Positions 23,751-36,206 of a stretch of DNA of 64,000 nucleotides are shown in pieces (the stretch's first letter is position 1; each line of letters starts with the position of its first letter). Origin of the DNA: Tetrastigma voinierianum (Eukaryota > Streptophyta > Magnoliopsida > Vitales > Vitaceae). The translations under genes and the position numbers were made by a program. The stretch spans positions 124,001 to 188,000 of the forward strand of contig JAEQBH010006400.1 of the NCBI GenBank assembly GCA_016808115.1, read 5' to 3'. Under the pieces are notes generated by a model. It was not told where the DNA came from. It saw only the letters and a program-made list of their open reading frames with translations, and did not search any database.

Positions 23751-24649
23751 TCCTTTGTACGAGTGTACTAATCGCTTGGTTAAAGTTAATTGGAATACAT
23801 GGTAAGAAAGGATGTAGATATGAATAAGAAATAGCAATATATGTAGATTTGATATGTAAAGGAGTATAGATAAGAAAAGTACCTACAGGTATCAAAGGAA
23901 GAGTCTCTGCTCGTGCATTCTACCGAGATAGGATGGGCCCCATAAAAGAACAAGAAAACATACAAGTATAGGAATGTATGTGTATAGGTCATAAGATATG
24001 ATAAATCCCATGAAAGCAATAGCTGAAGATATAAGCTAACAAGATATAAGATGTTAAGCAAGTATAGATACGATAAGGATTATGTGGTGAAAGTATATGA
24101 CATGAACAGGCGATTGTCATACATAAACTAATAGATGGAACATGATAGGAACACATGAATGAGTAAAAGCAGGTGATGATAGAAATATAGGAAAAGTACA
24201 TGAACAGCTAACCATGATAGAAACGCATAAAGCGATATGACGCGATAAATGATATAAAGGATATGGGAATAGATAAAAATATATATATGAATATATGGAA
24301 TATAAGAGTGCATAGATGCATTCATGATATATGATGATTACATATATGATACCTAAGACAAAACTAAATGATAGAAAAAGATATGAATATATCGATTGTA
24401 AAGAAATATGAGAACAACAATAATGGGTTAAGAAATATATGAAGGTATTACGTATTTAAATAACATTAGTGTATATCTCATCAAGATACATGATAATAAT
24501 ATTTGTCTGGCGTAGATGAGAGGAAATGTAAATGTAATAAATGATCATTCGTTTAGAACCCGGTAGGGATAGATCGACATGCCTATTATGGAAAAATAAG
24601 TCCTGCAACATACTGATCGGGCCGTCTCGTTGGGTCATTACAAATAGCC

Positions 24650-24790
24650 TTCGGGCCCTTTATAGATGGTCATTGTCTCAGATAATGATAATAAATACTT
24701 TTCCGAATTCTTATAGATGGTCATTGTCTCGCACAATGATAACAACGCCGGCCCTTATAGACCACTATTTCAAGACAAAGGAGTACAATG
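24650..24790 (+). repeat. Short tandem repeat, unit about 50-60 bp
   Basis: Successive CCCTTTATAGATGGTCATTG TCTCAGATAATGATA, TTCTTATAGATGGTCATTG TCTCGCACAATGATA and CCCTTATAGACCACTATTTC units, the last diverged. Confidence 0.7.
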
Positions 24791-25791
24791 TTTTCGCCCT
24801 TATAGCTTCCTTTATCCACTTCTAAGGTTTATGGTATACGCAAACATAAAACAAATGATTTGCATATGACTATGTGAAAGATATTATATGATTCGAAGCA
24901 TAGTAATCGCTATGTGATGATAAGTTCAGAATATGAGATTATAATATCTCGACATGATATATAAAATGTATAAGAACAAATGATCTCGAAAAGTCGATAT
25001 GAATACAAGATATGGAAAGTACAAAGTACAATACACTTAAAAGTATATGAACAAGCATGATATGAAAGGGAAAAATAAGGAAAAGTATAACAGGAAAAAC
25101 AATATATGAAAAAATAGTACATGAAATCAAAGATAATAATCAGCATATGAAACAAGACATGAATACGTGATATGATAACAAAGACATGAAAATAACATAA
25201 CAATCGTATAAGATATAACCATGAAAGTAATATATGTATACGAATATGACATACAATGGAATAGGATATGTAATATGAACCATTAGAAAGAGAATAGATC
25301 AAATGATAAAACTAGAATAAGAAATAAATGATATGAAAGGTTATATGTCAAACGTCACATGATAGAAGTGTACGTTATATGAAAATGATAAGATAAGTGT
25401 ATTTGTTTGGTGACGATCATATGACGTCGCCCTCGATATGTTTCCCCACTAAGCGAAGCTTAGCATGGGTTTTTAATCCAGGTAGGTACGTGGCGTAAGA
25501 CAAGGATGAGGACAGGACATCCCACACACAGAAAGGTGTGCCAACTCAGAGATAGGTGCTTCACCGCACCAAGCCTCCGCAATTTCGTATTTTTGAATAG
25601 GTATAAGTTTTCATGTATCGAGAAGCAATGGACCCAAGGTATATATGAATACTACTTTGTTGGTGGTATGTATAATGTATATGTAAAAATTTTTTTTATT
25701 ATTACGTAAATTGTGTATATGAATGAGAAAACAGTACAGTGTCGCCCGAGAAAGAAAAGTAGTTGAAGAGTCCTGGCCCCGAAGTGTGACA

Positions 25792-26591
25792 CTCGACACC
25801 CCATCTGGTGCCTGGCTGGGCGCCACACTGGAGTAGCCCTCGTAGAGAATCTCACCGGGCATTGCTCACCCCGCCGTGGAAAATCAACTATTTCAAGTGC
25901 TAGAGATCCACCAGGAAATGGAACTCGTTTGAGACCTTAATGGTGAAGAAGGCTAGATCCTGGCTTATTTTTGTATTATGTAAAATTCTAGATAGTGATC
26001 CAGTTTCTGTTATGAAAAATGGAAGGAGTTGTAATAAAACTCATTACAAAATTGTTCCGTACAGGTTTTTCCCAAATTTTTATTTACTTTATCAGGTGTA
26101 GGCTATGTGTTAATTATGGCTCGGGAAAGAGCCTCGGAGGTGCGTGATGGGCCGAAAGGTTGTCGTGTGTCTGGGTGAGTTTTTGGTCGCGACAGTTTGT
26201 CTCCGTGTCACGATAAGGGTTCCTTGTCGCAACTTGATTCTCGTGTCATAGCAATACAGTCACATCTTTCCATGTCACGACAAGAAATGGTTTCTTTGTC
26301 ATGGACATGTTTGACAGAGGTTTCTTGTCGCGCACTGCCACTAATGCATAAGAGGTTGGGATGTCGCGACCCTTCTTACTACGAGAGTTTGGCCAAAAAT
26401 GATTTGCCGTATCGCTGACAAAAATTCCTCACGCTGCGGTTTAGCTCGCGAGATTTTTCATGTCGCAATCTGAGAATTCCGATGTTGCCACAAGGTCGAC
26501 AAACCAATAGTTTTTCTATCGCGATAAGGCGGGCGCCACACTGCGCCCGACAAATAAATCGGGCGCGCACAACATGGTTTCGGGGCGTAAT
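25792..26591 (+). repeat. 3' LTR of the nested Tekay-like element, part 2
   Basis: Resumes the LTR alignment with GGAGTAGCCCT(C/T)GTAGA (5' copy near 13890) and GGAGTTGTAATAAAACTCATTAC (5' copy near 14070). It runs through the palindrome block until the next insertion at 26592. Confidence 0.88.
26185..26560. repeat. Palindrome block 3 in the 3' LTR
   Basis: Perfect GTCGCGAC at 26186 and 26363, with variants TGTCACGATAAG, TGTCGCAACTTG, TGTCACGACAAG, TGTCGCAATCTG and TATCGCGATAAG. It is the counterpart of 14240-14640 in the 5' LTR, but the surviving perfect sites only partly coincide. Confidence 0.85.
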
Positions 26592-28602
<2,011 letters not shown>

Positions 28603-28699
28603 ACAATAAGACTTACTGGGCGACACCGACGCAGGTTCTATCGCGACAAACTTACACAAAGGGTTAAAAAAAAAGGACCCCTGATTTGGGTATGTCACA
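28603..28699 (+). repeat. 3' LTR of the nested Tekay-like element, part 3 (end)
   Basis: Ends with A-run, GGACCCCTGATTTGGGTATG and TCACA, matching the 5' LTR end at 14745-14783. The copia protease frame restarts directly after it. Confidence 0.88.
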
Positions 28700-29060
28700 C
28701 ACACGCTACCAAATGGAACCAGGGATCCATAACAATGACGATTATATTCTAGCAACAAATCCACAAGGAATTTTCTCATCCTTAAAGATATCGCAAAAAT
28801 GGTTGTCATATTAAAACTATGAATGGAGTGTAATACAAATATCTTTGCATTACCTTTATTATTTGTAGAAAGAAACATATAATGGAAAAACTATCACTTA
28901 CCTCAGTTATATCATACAAATATAAACCTATCGAGTCATATGTTGTCAAGTGGAACCACGCTTGATGCACTCCAAAGACTTTCGTTCTTCGTATGACAGT
29001 CGGGTCACCAGTCCCAATGATGTGAAGAATCATCACTACGGGCATCCACTAAAGAACCAA
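28700..29060 (+). pseudogene. Copia protease remainder and GAG-pre-integrase region
   Basis: Starts LPNGTR, then LYSSNKSTRNFLILKDIAKM, continuing the protease cut at 12351. Further on, MEKL-like, LPQLYHTNINLSSHM and VKWN-like pieces appear in shifting frames, matching the segment between protease and integrase core in copia pol. The HHCC zinc-binding residues cannot be traced with confidence. Confidence 0.75.
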
Positions 29061-30010
29061 GATTATTTTCTCCAATGAATTCATGTGCTACTTACTCATA
29101 AGGTAAGCCGATAAATAAACCATCTCTTAAAGAAAGTCATATTTTCAGTCACTACCTCTTATAGAGAATACATGGGACATATGCGATCTATCCTATCCAT
29201 CCACCATGTGGACCTTTCCGTACTTTATGGTCACAATAGATGCCTATGGGGTGGCCATGTTTGTCTTCTTTCGATGCGAAATGTTGCCTTTGCTAGACTC
29301 CTTGCACAAATGACCAAATTACGAGCTCAATTTCCTTATTATCCAATTAAGACTATCAGACTTGACAACATAGGTGAGTTTACCTCCCAAACCTTTACCG
29401 ACTATTACATGTCAATTGGAATAAATGTTGAGCATCCTGTTGCTTATACTCACACCCAAAATAGCTTGGTAGAGTCCCTCATCAAACGTCTTCAATTAAT
29501 AGCTCGACCATTGCAAATGAAAACCAAATGGTCAACTTTTGCCTAGGGACATGCTATTATGCATGTTGCAAGCTTGGTTCTCATTCGACCAACTACTAAC
29601 CATGAATACTTCATTTCACAACTTGTACTAGGCTAACAACTAAATATTTCTCATTTACGAATCTTTGGTTGTGCAATCTATATACCAATTGCACCTACAC
29701 AACTCACTAAAATGGGTCCCCAACGATGACTTGAGATTTATGTAGGCTTTGATTCTCTGTCTATCATAAAATATCTTGAACCCTTAACATGAGATTTTTT
29801 TACAGCCCGCATTGCAGATTAACATTTTAATGATAGTGTATTAATGTCTCATTTTGATCCTTGTACAAATCAATGTGAATTTGAAGTTCAAAAGATAATT
29901 CATTTGCAAAATCTTGCAAATCAATTACCAGATGCTTTTATTGATACAAAGAAAGTGACAAATTCACATATCTCGATTGTGAATGCTCGGCACGGGGATT
30001 GAGTATTAAG
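29060..30010 (+). pseudogene. Copia integrase remnant
   Basis: Open stretch at 29172-29546 has VAFARLLAQMTKLRAQFP, IKTIRLDNIGEFTSQTFTDY, GINVEHPVAYTHTQNSLVES and LIKRLQLIARPLQMKT. This covers the second Asp (LDN) and the Glu (VES) of the catalytic triad. After a stop it continues with a GHAI/HVASLVLIRPT piece near 29550, LRIFGCAIYIPIAPTQ near 29665, and IYVGFDS near 29738. Many TAG/TGA stops. Confidence 0.88.
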
Positions 30011-30439
30011 GACAATTAACAAATGAGTCTAAAATATGTCTGAATTGTGGGAGACCTATTGGCTCAAAAGATATAACTCCTCGAGAGAGGATAACACAAA
30101 GGAGAATTGATACCCCTAAAAAGGTACATGATAAACAAAAGGCCCCTATAGAGGAATATGATAAACAAAAGGTCCTTGAAGAGGTATATGGTGAACAAGA
30201 GGTCCCTGCAGAGGCATATATTGAACAAGAAACCCTTGAAGAGGTTCGAGATAAAGAAATATCCCTTGAAGAGGCAGAGGTACCTGAAAATTATGAGATC
30301 TCAATGAGTTATGTGCACAAGGAATATCAATGGGATCAAAATGATGTTGTTATCAATAATATTTTTACCTCCCAAATGGCCTTATACATCATAAGAAATG
30401 ATGAGGATCCCGAACCACAAAATGTGGAAGAATGTTGAC

Positions 30440-30961
30440 ATAGAATTGATTAGCCAAAATGGAATGAAGCTATGCAGGTAGAATTAAAGTCATTAATGAA
30501 ACGAGAAGTTTTCTTACTTGTAGTCTAAACACCTAAAAATGTAAAGCCTATTGGGTACAAATGGGTATTTGTATGAAAGCATAATGAGAATAATAAGATC
30601 ATATGATATAAAGCGTGATTAGTAGCACGAGGTTTCTCACAAAGACTTGGTTTTGACTACAAGGAAACATATTCACATATCATGGACACAATTACTTTTC
30701 GCTTTTTAATAAGCTTGACAGTCTTTGAAAGATTGGATACACGTCTCATGGATGTCATTATAGCTTATCTATATGGATCCATAAATAATGACATATATAT
30801 GAAAATCTCTTACGGATTTAAATTGCTTGAAGCAAATAATACAAAGCCTCGTAATAAGTGTTCAATCAAATTACAATGATCTTTATATAGATTGAAGCAA
30901 TCCGGACGAATGTGGTATAGTCACCTTAGAGAGTATGTACTGAAACAACCCCATATGCCAT
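30440..30961 (+). pseudogene. Copia reverse transcriptase, N-terminal half
   Basis: Reads WPKWNEAMQVELKSLMKREV, then KPIGYKWVFVRKHNENN, LVARGFSQRLGFDYKETYSH, ITFRFLISLTVFERLDTRLM, DVIIAYLYGSINNDIYMKIS and SLYRLKQSGRMWY, with several stops. The frame ends in NNPIC at 30961, where insertion C begins. Confidence 0.88.
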
Positions 30962-31907
30962 TGATGCAAGGATGGGACCGTGATGGACGATCTAACGGTT
31001 TTGGTAAGTTAGGGATGGGTTTGTTGTAGTTTAGGGGTATAGGATTCAACTTTAAAAGGTAAGGGAAAGACTTGGTCCCAAAGGTTATAGGGCTAGTTTA
31101 GGGTATATATATGATCGTATTAAGGTTTATAATGAAGGATTTTAGGTTTGGAAAGGTTCGATTTTGATTTTATGCAAAACAATCTTGTTTTGAGCTAGTT
31201 TACAGTTTTCGGGTTATTTTTCTAAAGTAGGATAGGGCTATGCACAATTTTGGGGTTTATATAATGTTAAGGATGATGGTTTTGATGGTTTCTATGGTGA
31301 AACAAAGTATATGGAAATGTTTTTTTAATTATGAAACAAGATTTGGAAAGTTTTGGGTTGTGGTTGGAGAATTCGTTATGGAATGGTTAAAGAGAAGATG
31401 ATGAAATTGGAAGGAGTAGAAGAGGTAGAAAAGTAGAGGAATAGGAACTTACTTTGCCACCCAAGCAATCCACCTAGGGAATCTACCAAAGATATAAGAG
31501 AACAAGAGAGAACTCTTAAAAAAGAGAAACTTGAAAATATTATTAAACTCTAAATGCCTCTAATAAGAGTACATTATGGGGTATATATAGGCCCCTTACT
31601 TTCTAAAACAAATAAAGCAACTCTTACTTTGACTATGAATACAAAACTTTCTAAATTGAATAAAGTAACTCTTAAATTAGAAACTTATGACTCTAAATCA
31701 AACCAAAGTTAGAAAATATATATAAAAACTAATAATTATTATTCAAAATCTACTTCAAGCCTTGATCATGTCCTTAACTCCTTTCAAGTCTTAATTGAAG
31801 TCCAAAATTTTCATTTTGATGATCCTACAGCTTTGCAACCTTCTAAATCTGAATTTTACATAATCAAGGTCAAATTTTCATTGGTTGTTGTAGATGCTCC
31901 TACATCA
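30962..31907. mobile_element. Insertion C: 946-bp element in the copia RT
   Basis: Begins TGATGCAAGG and ends CTACATCA, so its termini are the inverted pair TGATG/CATCA. The left flank is GCCAT (30957-30961) and the right flank CCCAT (31908-31912), a 5-bp target duplication with one difference. RT text stops before it (NNPIC) and restarts after it (CIFIN). No coding is seen inside. Size and ends suit a solo LTR; a small non-autonomous LTR element is the alternative. Confidence 0.82.
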
Positions 31908-31912
31908 CCCAT

Positions 31913-32145
31913 GCATCTTTATCAATAAATTGAAAAGCCAAATTTACAATTACTATTGTGTATGTTGATCATTTAAATATTGTTGGGATTCCTAAAGAGC
32001 TCTCAAAAACAAAAAAATATTTGAAAAATGAATTTGAGAAGAAAGATCTTGGGAAAACAAAATTTTGTCTTAGCCTGTAGATCGATCAATTCCATATTGG
32101 AGTGTTGGTTCACAAATCAGCATATACTAAGAAAATTCTAAAGTG
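31913..32145 (+). pseudogene. Copia reverse transcriptase, C-terminal part
   Basis: Restarts after insertion C with CIFINKLKS, then a frameshift to TIVYVDH LNIVGIPKELSK and KKYLKNEFEKKDLGKTKFCL. The catalytic YVDD motif is YVDH at 31961-31972: GAT GAT has become GAT CAT. Even with frameshifts ignored the enzyme would be inactive. Confidence 0.85.
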
Positions 32146-32960
32146 AGTTTATATGGACAAAGCACACCCTTTAAGTTCTCCAATGGTTTTCCATTCACTT
32201 GATGTGAAAAATGACCCATTTAGTCCTTGTGAAAAAGGTGAAAAATTACTTGGTCCTAAAGTACCATATCTTAGTGTCATTGGTGCACTAATGTATCTTG
32301 CTAATTGTACTTGGCTAGATATTGCTTTTTTTGTCAATTTATTAGACATGCACAATTCCACTCCAACCCAGAGACATTGGAATGGTATCGAGAAGCGTAT
32401 GTTGTTCACATCGAAGAACAATTGATATGGGTCTATTTGACTCAAAGGAATCAAAGAAATAATTGTTTTCATATGTTGATGAAGGATACCTTTCAGATCC
32501 ATATAAAGCTAGATCACAAACAAGCCATGTGTTTTATTGTAATGGAACTGCTATTTCATGGAAATCTTTTAAGTAGACAATGGTGGCCACATGATTGAAT
32601 CATTAAGGAGATTATGGCAGTTCACGAGCATGTAAGGCTGAATGTATGTAATCTAAGATCGATAATTCAGCATATCCGATAATCATGCGAAACTCACCTC
32701 ACATCAAAAAGACGGTCCAACAACATTGTTGAAGATAATGTTGCATGCGTCTATGCATATCAAGGAGATAGAGCAAGCAGCGTTTATAAAGTTGCTTTTT
32801 ATACACATGAACTCTAGAAAAGTAGCCCGAAATTGATGTTAATGAATGCTGCCAGTGATGTCCCAATATACTTATTGAGTGGGTTGTCGGCGCCGGCGTT
32901 ACGAAGGCCTTATACGAATTGGAATACCAATTGAAGGATAATATTGACATGAGGGTATGC
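32146..32960 (+). pseudogene. Copia RT-RNase H linker and RNase H remnant
   Basis: Open stretch 32153-32425 has MDKAHPLSSPMVFHSLDVKN, LLGPKVPYLSVIGALMYLAN and CTWLDIAFFVNLL. After frameshifts come DHKQAMCF, VHEHVRLN, IIQHIR, EDNVACVYAYQGD and VAFYTHEL, the RNase H region of plant copia elements, ending in KALYELEYQLKDNIDMR at about 32950. The final codons sit about 200 bp before the 3' LTR. Confidence 0.82.
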
Positions 32961-33159
32961 TTATGACATGATATTAGTGTATTGTACCTCTTTTCTTTGT
33001 CACGATTTTGTCAGCTAGGTTTCGCGGCAATGTTTTTCACGGATAGTCCTAGCAAACCAAGATCGTTCTACATCATCATAAAATTGTACTATTTTTCCTT
33101 CGCTAGGTTTTTCATGGGTTTTACTAATAAGGTTTTAATGAGACATATTGCTTGTGGTG

Positions 33160-33170
33160 ATCATTGAAAG
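33160..33170 (+). promoter_or_regulatory. Decayed polypurine tract of the copia element
   Basis: TCATTGAAAG directly before the LTR start TGTTA. In this family the position usually holds a G-rich tract; here only the purine core GAAAG remains. Confidence 0.4.
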
Positions 33171-33522
33171 TGTTAAAAATTGAAGCATTTATATGTGTGG
33201 TGATCATTCACGAGACATATTCTTACATGAATGAACCTTCATTAACTCCATCTATGATATTCATTACTTACCTTTAATGTGGAGTAATGGAGGGTCTTGT
33301 TGTAAGCCTATAAAAGGCCTCTTTCACCACCTACAAGAGCATCCTGGAGATGTTCTCTCATCCGTCTCTCTTTGTCTCCATATCTCTCTCTCTCTCTCTC
33401 CCTTTCTCCTTTTCAATTCTCTCCCTATATCTCTCTCATTCATTCTCTCTTTGGATGTATATAATAAAGAGAATAATTTATTTTCTCTTTAGTTTGCCAT
33501 TTTGTCACACTATTTTTCAACA
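33171..33522 (+). repeat. Copia 3' LTR
   Basis: Partner of 10549-10904. It has TATAAAAGG (33309-33317), a plausible TATA box, then a CT-rich leader and AATAAAGAG near 33466. It ends CAACA. Confidence 0.9.
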
Positions 33523-36206
33523 AAAATATATTAATTAAGTTTATTTATTTACTTTTTAATTATGAAAATATGTAAACGCAATTGTGATAGCTTTCTTGAG
33601 CGTCCTTTTCCAAAATCTTTCATTAAATTTATATCGTCTGTTAACCATCACACAAAAAATACATAAGTAAAAGAATCTGAAAAATAAGATTTTTAATGTG
33701 GTTGACGATTAATGTGATCCTTACGTCGACGTTCTCTTTAAAAAGGAAAAAATACCTAAAACAAAATAAAGTTTAAACCTATAAATTATATATAACGACA
33801 AAATCTTTTATCACTACATATAAAATTTTTTTTGGAGAGTTTGCCCTTGTGAGCTGATTGAGCAACTTGACCTCATGAGTTTTGCAGGGAGATGAATCCC
33901 ATGAGCTTTGTTAGAAGCCGAGTCCTAAAAATCCCGGACAAAACACAATAAAACTGATTTTAGGCTTCACAATCAGAAAATGAGTAGGGGCATAAGTTAA
34001 TTTGAGTGGAAAAATAACTATCAGTACATTGATATAAAAATAATGGGACATCAATGATTAAAAATAGAAAATATGTATTTCAGTCATCTCTTTAAAAAAA
34101 TAATTTTCTTTTAATTAAATATTATGTTATGTGAATAGACTCTTTCTATAATTTCATAAAAGTCAAATGTGAAACTAAAATGTCTTTTCAAAGTACTTTT
34201 TTTTTTAATATAAATTAAAAATTTTAATATTTATTACTTTTGAAAAAATTATGAAAAAGGTGTTTCTAATATCAAAGACGAATTTTTTTTTTTAAATTCC
34301 TCTTTATATTGGTAAGATATTTTTTACCTGGGTTCAAGCATTCATGGTTTTGTTTAGAAACAATAATGTTAAAGTGTATTATTATATGAAAGAAAAAGGA
34401 ACCCGACTCATCCATATAATTGTGAAATATACTTATCATATCAAATAATAAAAACATGCGCTTTATTAACACATTAAGAGGCAAATTGCTCGCCAATAAG
34501 TTAACCCATAGGCCCTCGTTGTTGAATGGCATAAAAAGAGAAAGTCATTAAAATAAAATCTCCCACTTGTCTCTCTTTACTTCAACTTAATGTAACATAT
34601 TTTTAACATAAAGTATAACAGCAGTTTACTATAAGAAGTTATAATTATTGTGTAACTTATTTGTTATACCACTATTTACTAACACAATTATCTTTTAACA
34701 TTATTTATAACACCAATGCAAACATGATAACACTAATATAATATATTCATCCTTAATGATTTAAATGACATCCTTAATGATTTAAATGACTTTTTCTAAC
34801 TCTCACAAGTGTCAAATAAATGAGGCTCGTTGGCCAACTCATTAAAGACAAATTCGTTTTAATAGGGGCAAAGTACTATTTTCCTTAATTTGGAGTAGAT
34901 ATTATATTTCACAATAATATGACTAAGATTGGTTATTTTTTTCCTTCATATTGATCCAACAATGCACTTTAACTTAATTGCCCCTTTTGTTTTGAACTTC
35001 ATTCAAAATAACTCATACCAATTGGATATTATCCTTTCTTATTAACTTATAATCCTCTATATTTTTAACCATTTCGGGACTTTTTGGAGTGCACTTCTAA
35101 CACAGCTAACTACATTTTTGTTTTTGTTTCATTTGTTTTCTCTCATGTATAAGTCATGTCAAAATTAATGATTGTCTCTTATGTTTATTAGAGTTACGGG
35201 TCAAACTGACCCTTCTTAAAAATCTTTTAAAGTAAATAGGAATTCTCCCAAAATATTTTTCAAAATAGCACTCCCTGACACATAAGAAAAAATCTTTCTA
35301 CTTTACCCTTTCTTTTTCTCTTTCACTTTCCCTCTCCTCCTGATAAACCCTAAGTGTTTGGCCCACTCCTCCAACTCTACCTCTCAATAAATTCCCCTCC
35401 ACCTTCTGTGAACCTTAAATGTTGGCTCATCTCTCTACTTGCAACTAAGTTTTTTTTGTCCAGAAGCTGCACCGGACCATAATAACGGTTGGTTTTTTAT
35501 TTTGTTTTTATTTTTATTTTGAAAGTTAATAATGATAGTAGTTAATATTTATTTCTCATTATCTATTGTTTAAAATATTACAGTTTTTATTTTTTTAATG
35601 ATTTTAGGTGTTTGTGTATTTAGAATTGAAAATATTTGAAGTACTCTATGGTGGACCATATTAAAATCTTCATCTCCATCCACCATTATTGATCAAGTCT
35701 ACTTAGTTAGTTTTATTGATAATAATATTTCAAAGAAATTAACAATTGTTATTACAATGTCTCTTTGGGCATTTATTTTATATTTTTTGTAAGTTTCCGT
35801 TTTGATATAAATGACGAAGAACTTATATTTTTCAGTTTTTTTACGCCTGTATTTGATGGATATCATAATGTCTTTTCTCACTCATTTTTAACAAAATGAA
35901 GAGTTTTATTTTATAAATAACATATAAATAAAGATCTATGTCCACTTACTCATTTTTTTATATTAATAGAAAATGTATATACTTTCAAACTTTTATACTT
36001 TTGTGATCAACAATCTTTCAGCATGGAAAACCATAAATAAGTCTGACTCAAAGCCATGGTCAACTGTCACTAACGAAGGAAAATTTAATATATTATCCCA
36101 TTATTTAAGATCGGGATCTAGTAACTATATTCGAATCCTCGTTAGGCTGTCCAAAACATATATATGAGAAGAAGCGATTTATATCGCTGGTTTTGAGTCG
36201 GCTGTT
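33523..36206. other. AT-rich intergenic stretch, no gene
   Basis: About 2.7 kb, strongly AT-rich, with short poly-A/T runs and a direct repeat (CATCCTTAATGATTTAAATGA twice at about 34750-34788). No recognisable coding sequence, LTR end or RNA gene. Confidence 0.6.

Larger units (their letters stand above)
21208..25791 (+). mobile_element. Insertion A: 4.6-kb family A LTR inside the 3' LTR
   Basis: Starts TGTCACACC and ends GTGTGACA. Its first 640 bp match, inverted, the LTR at 1-519. No gag or pol text, primer site or second copy of its own start is present, so a solo LTR is the best reading. It contains a GA-rich tract (21565-21657), about 185-bp tandem units (23046-23750), a short repeat (24650-24790) and a long AT/purine-rich section. 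A weak flank match (CTCTA/CTCGA) is offset by four bases. Confidence 0.75.

Noticed and set aside
24910..25302. 130-residue minus-strand frame rich in Tyr, Ile and Phe, resembling membrane segments
   Set aside because: Produced by repeated ATATGA/ATATAA words on the plus strand; composition artefact.
32699..32950. 83-residue minus-strand frame
   Set aside because: Antisense shadow of the copia RNase H region.
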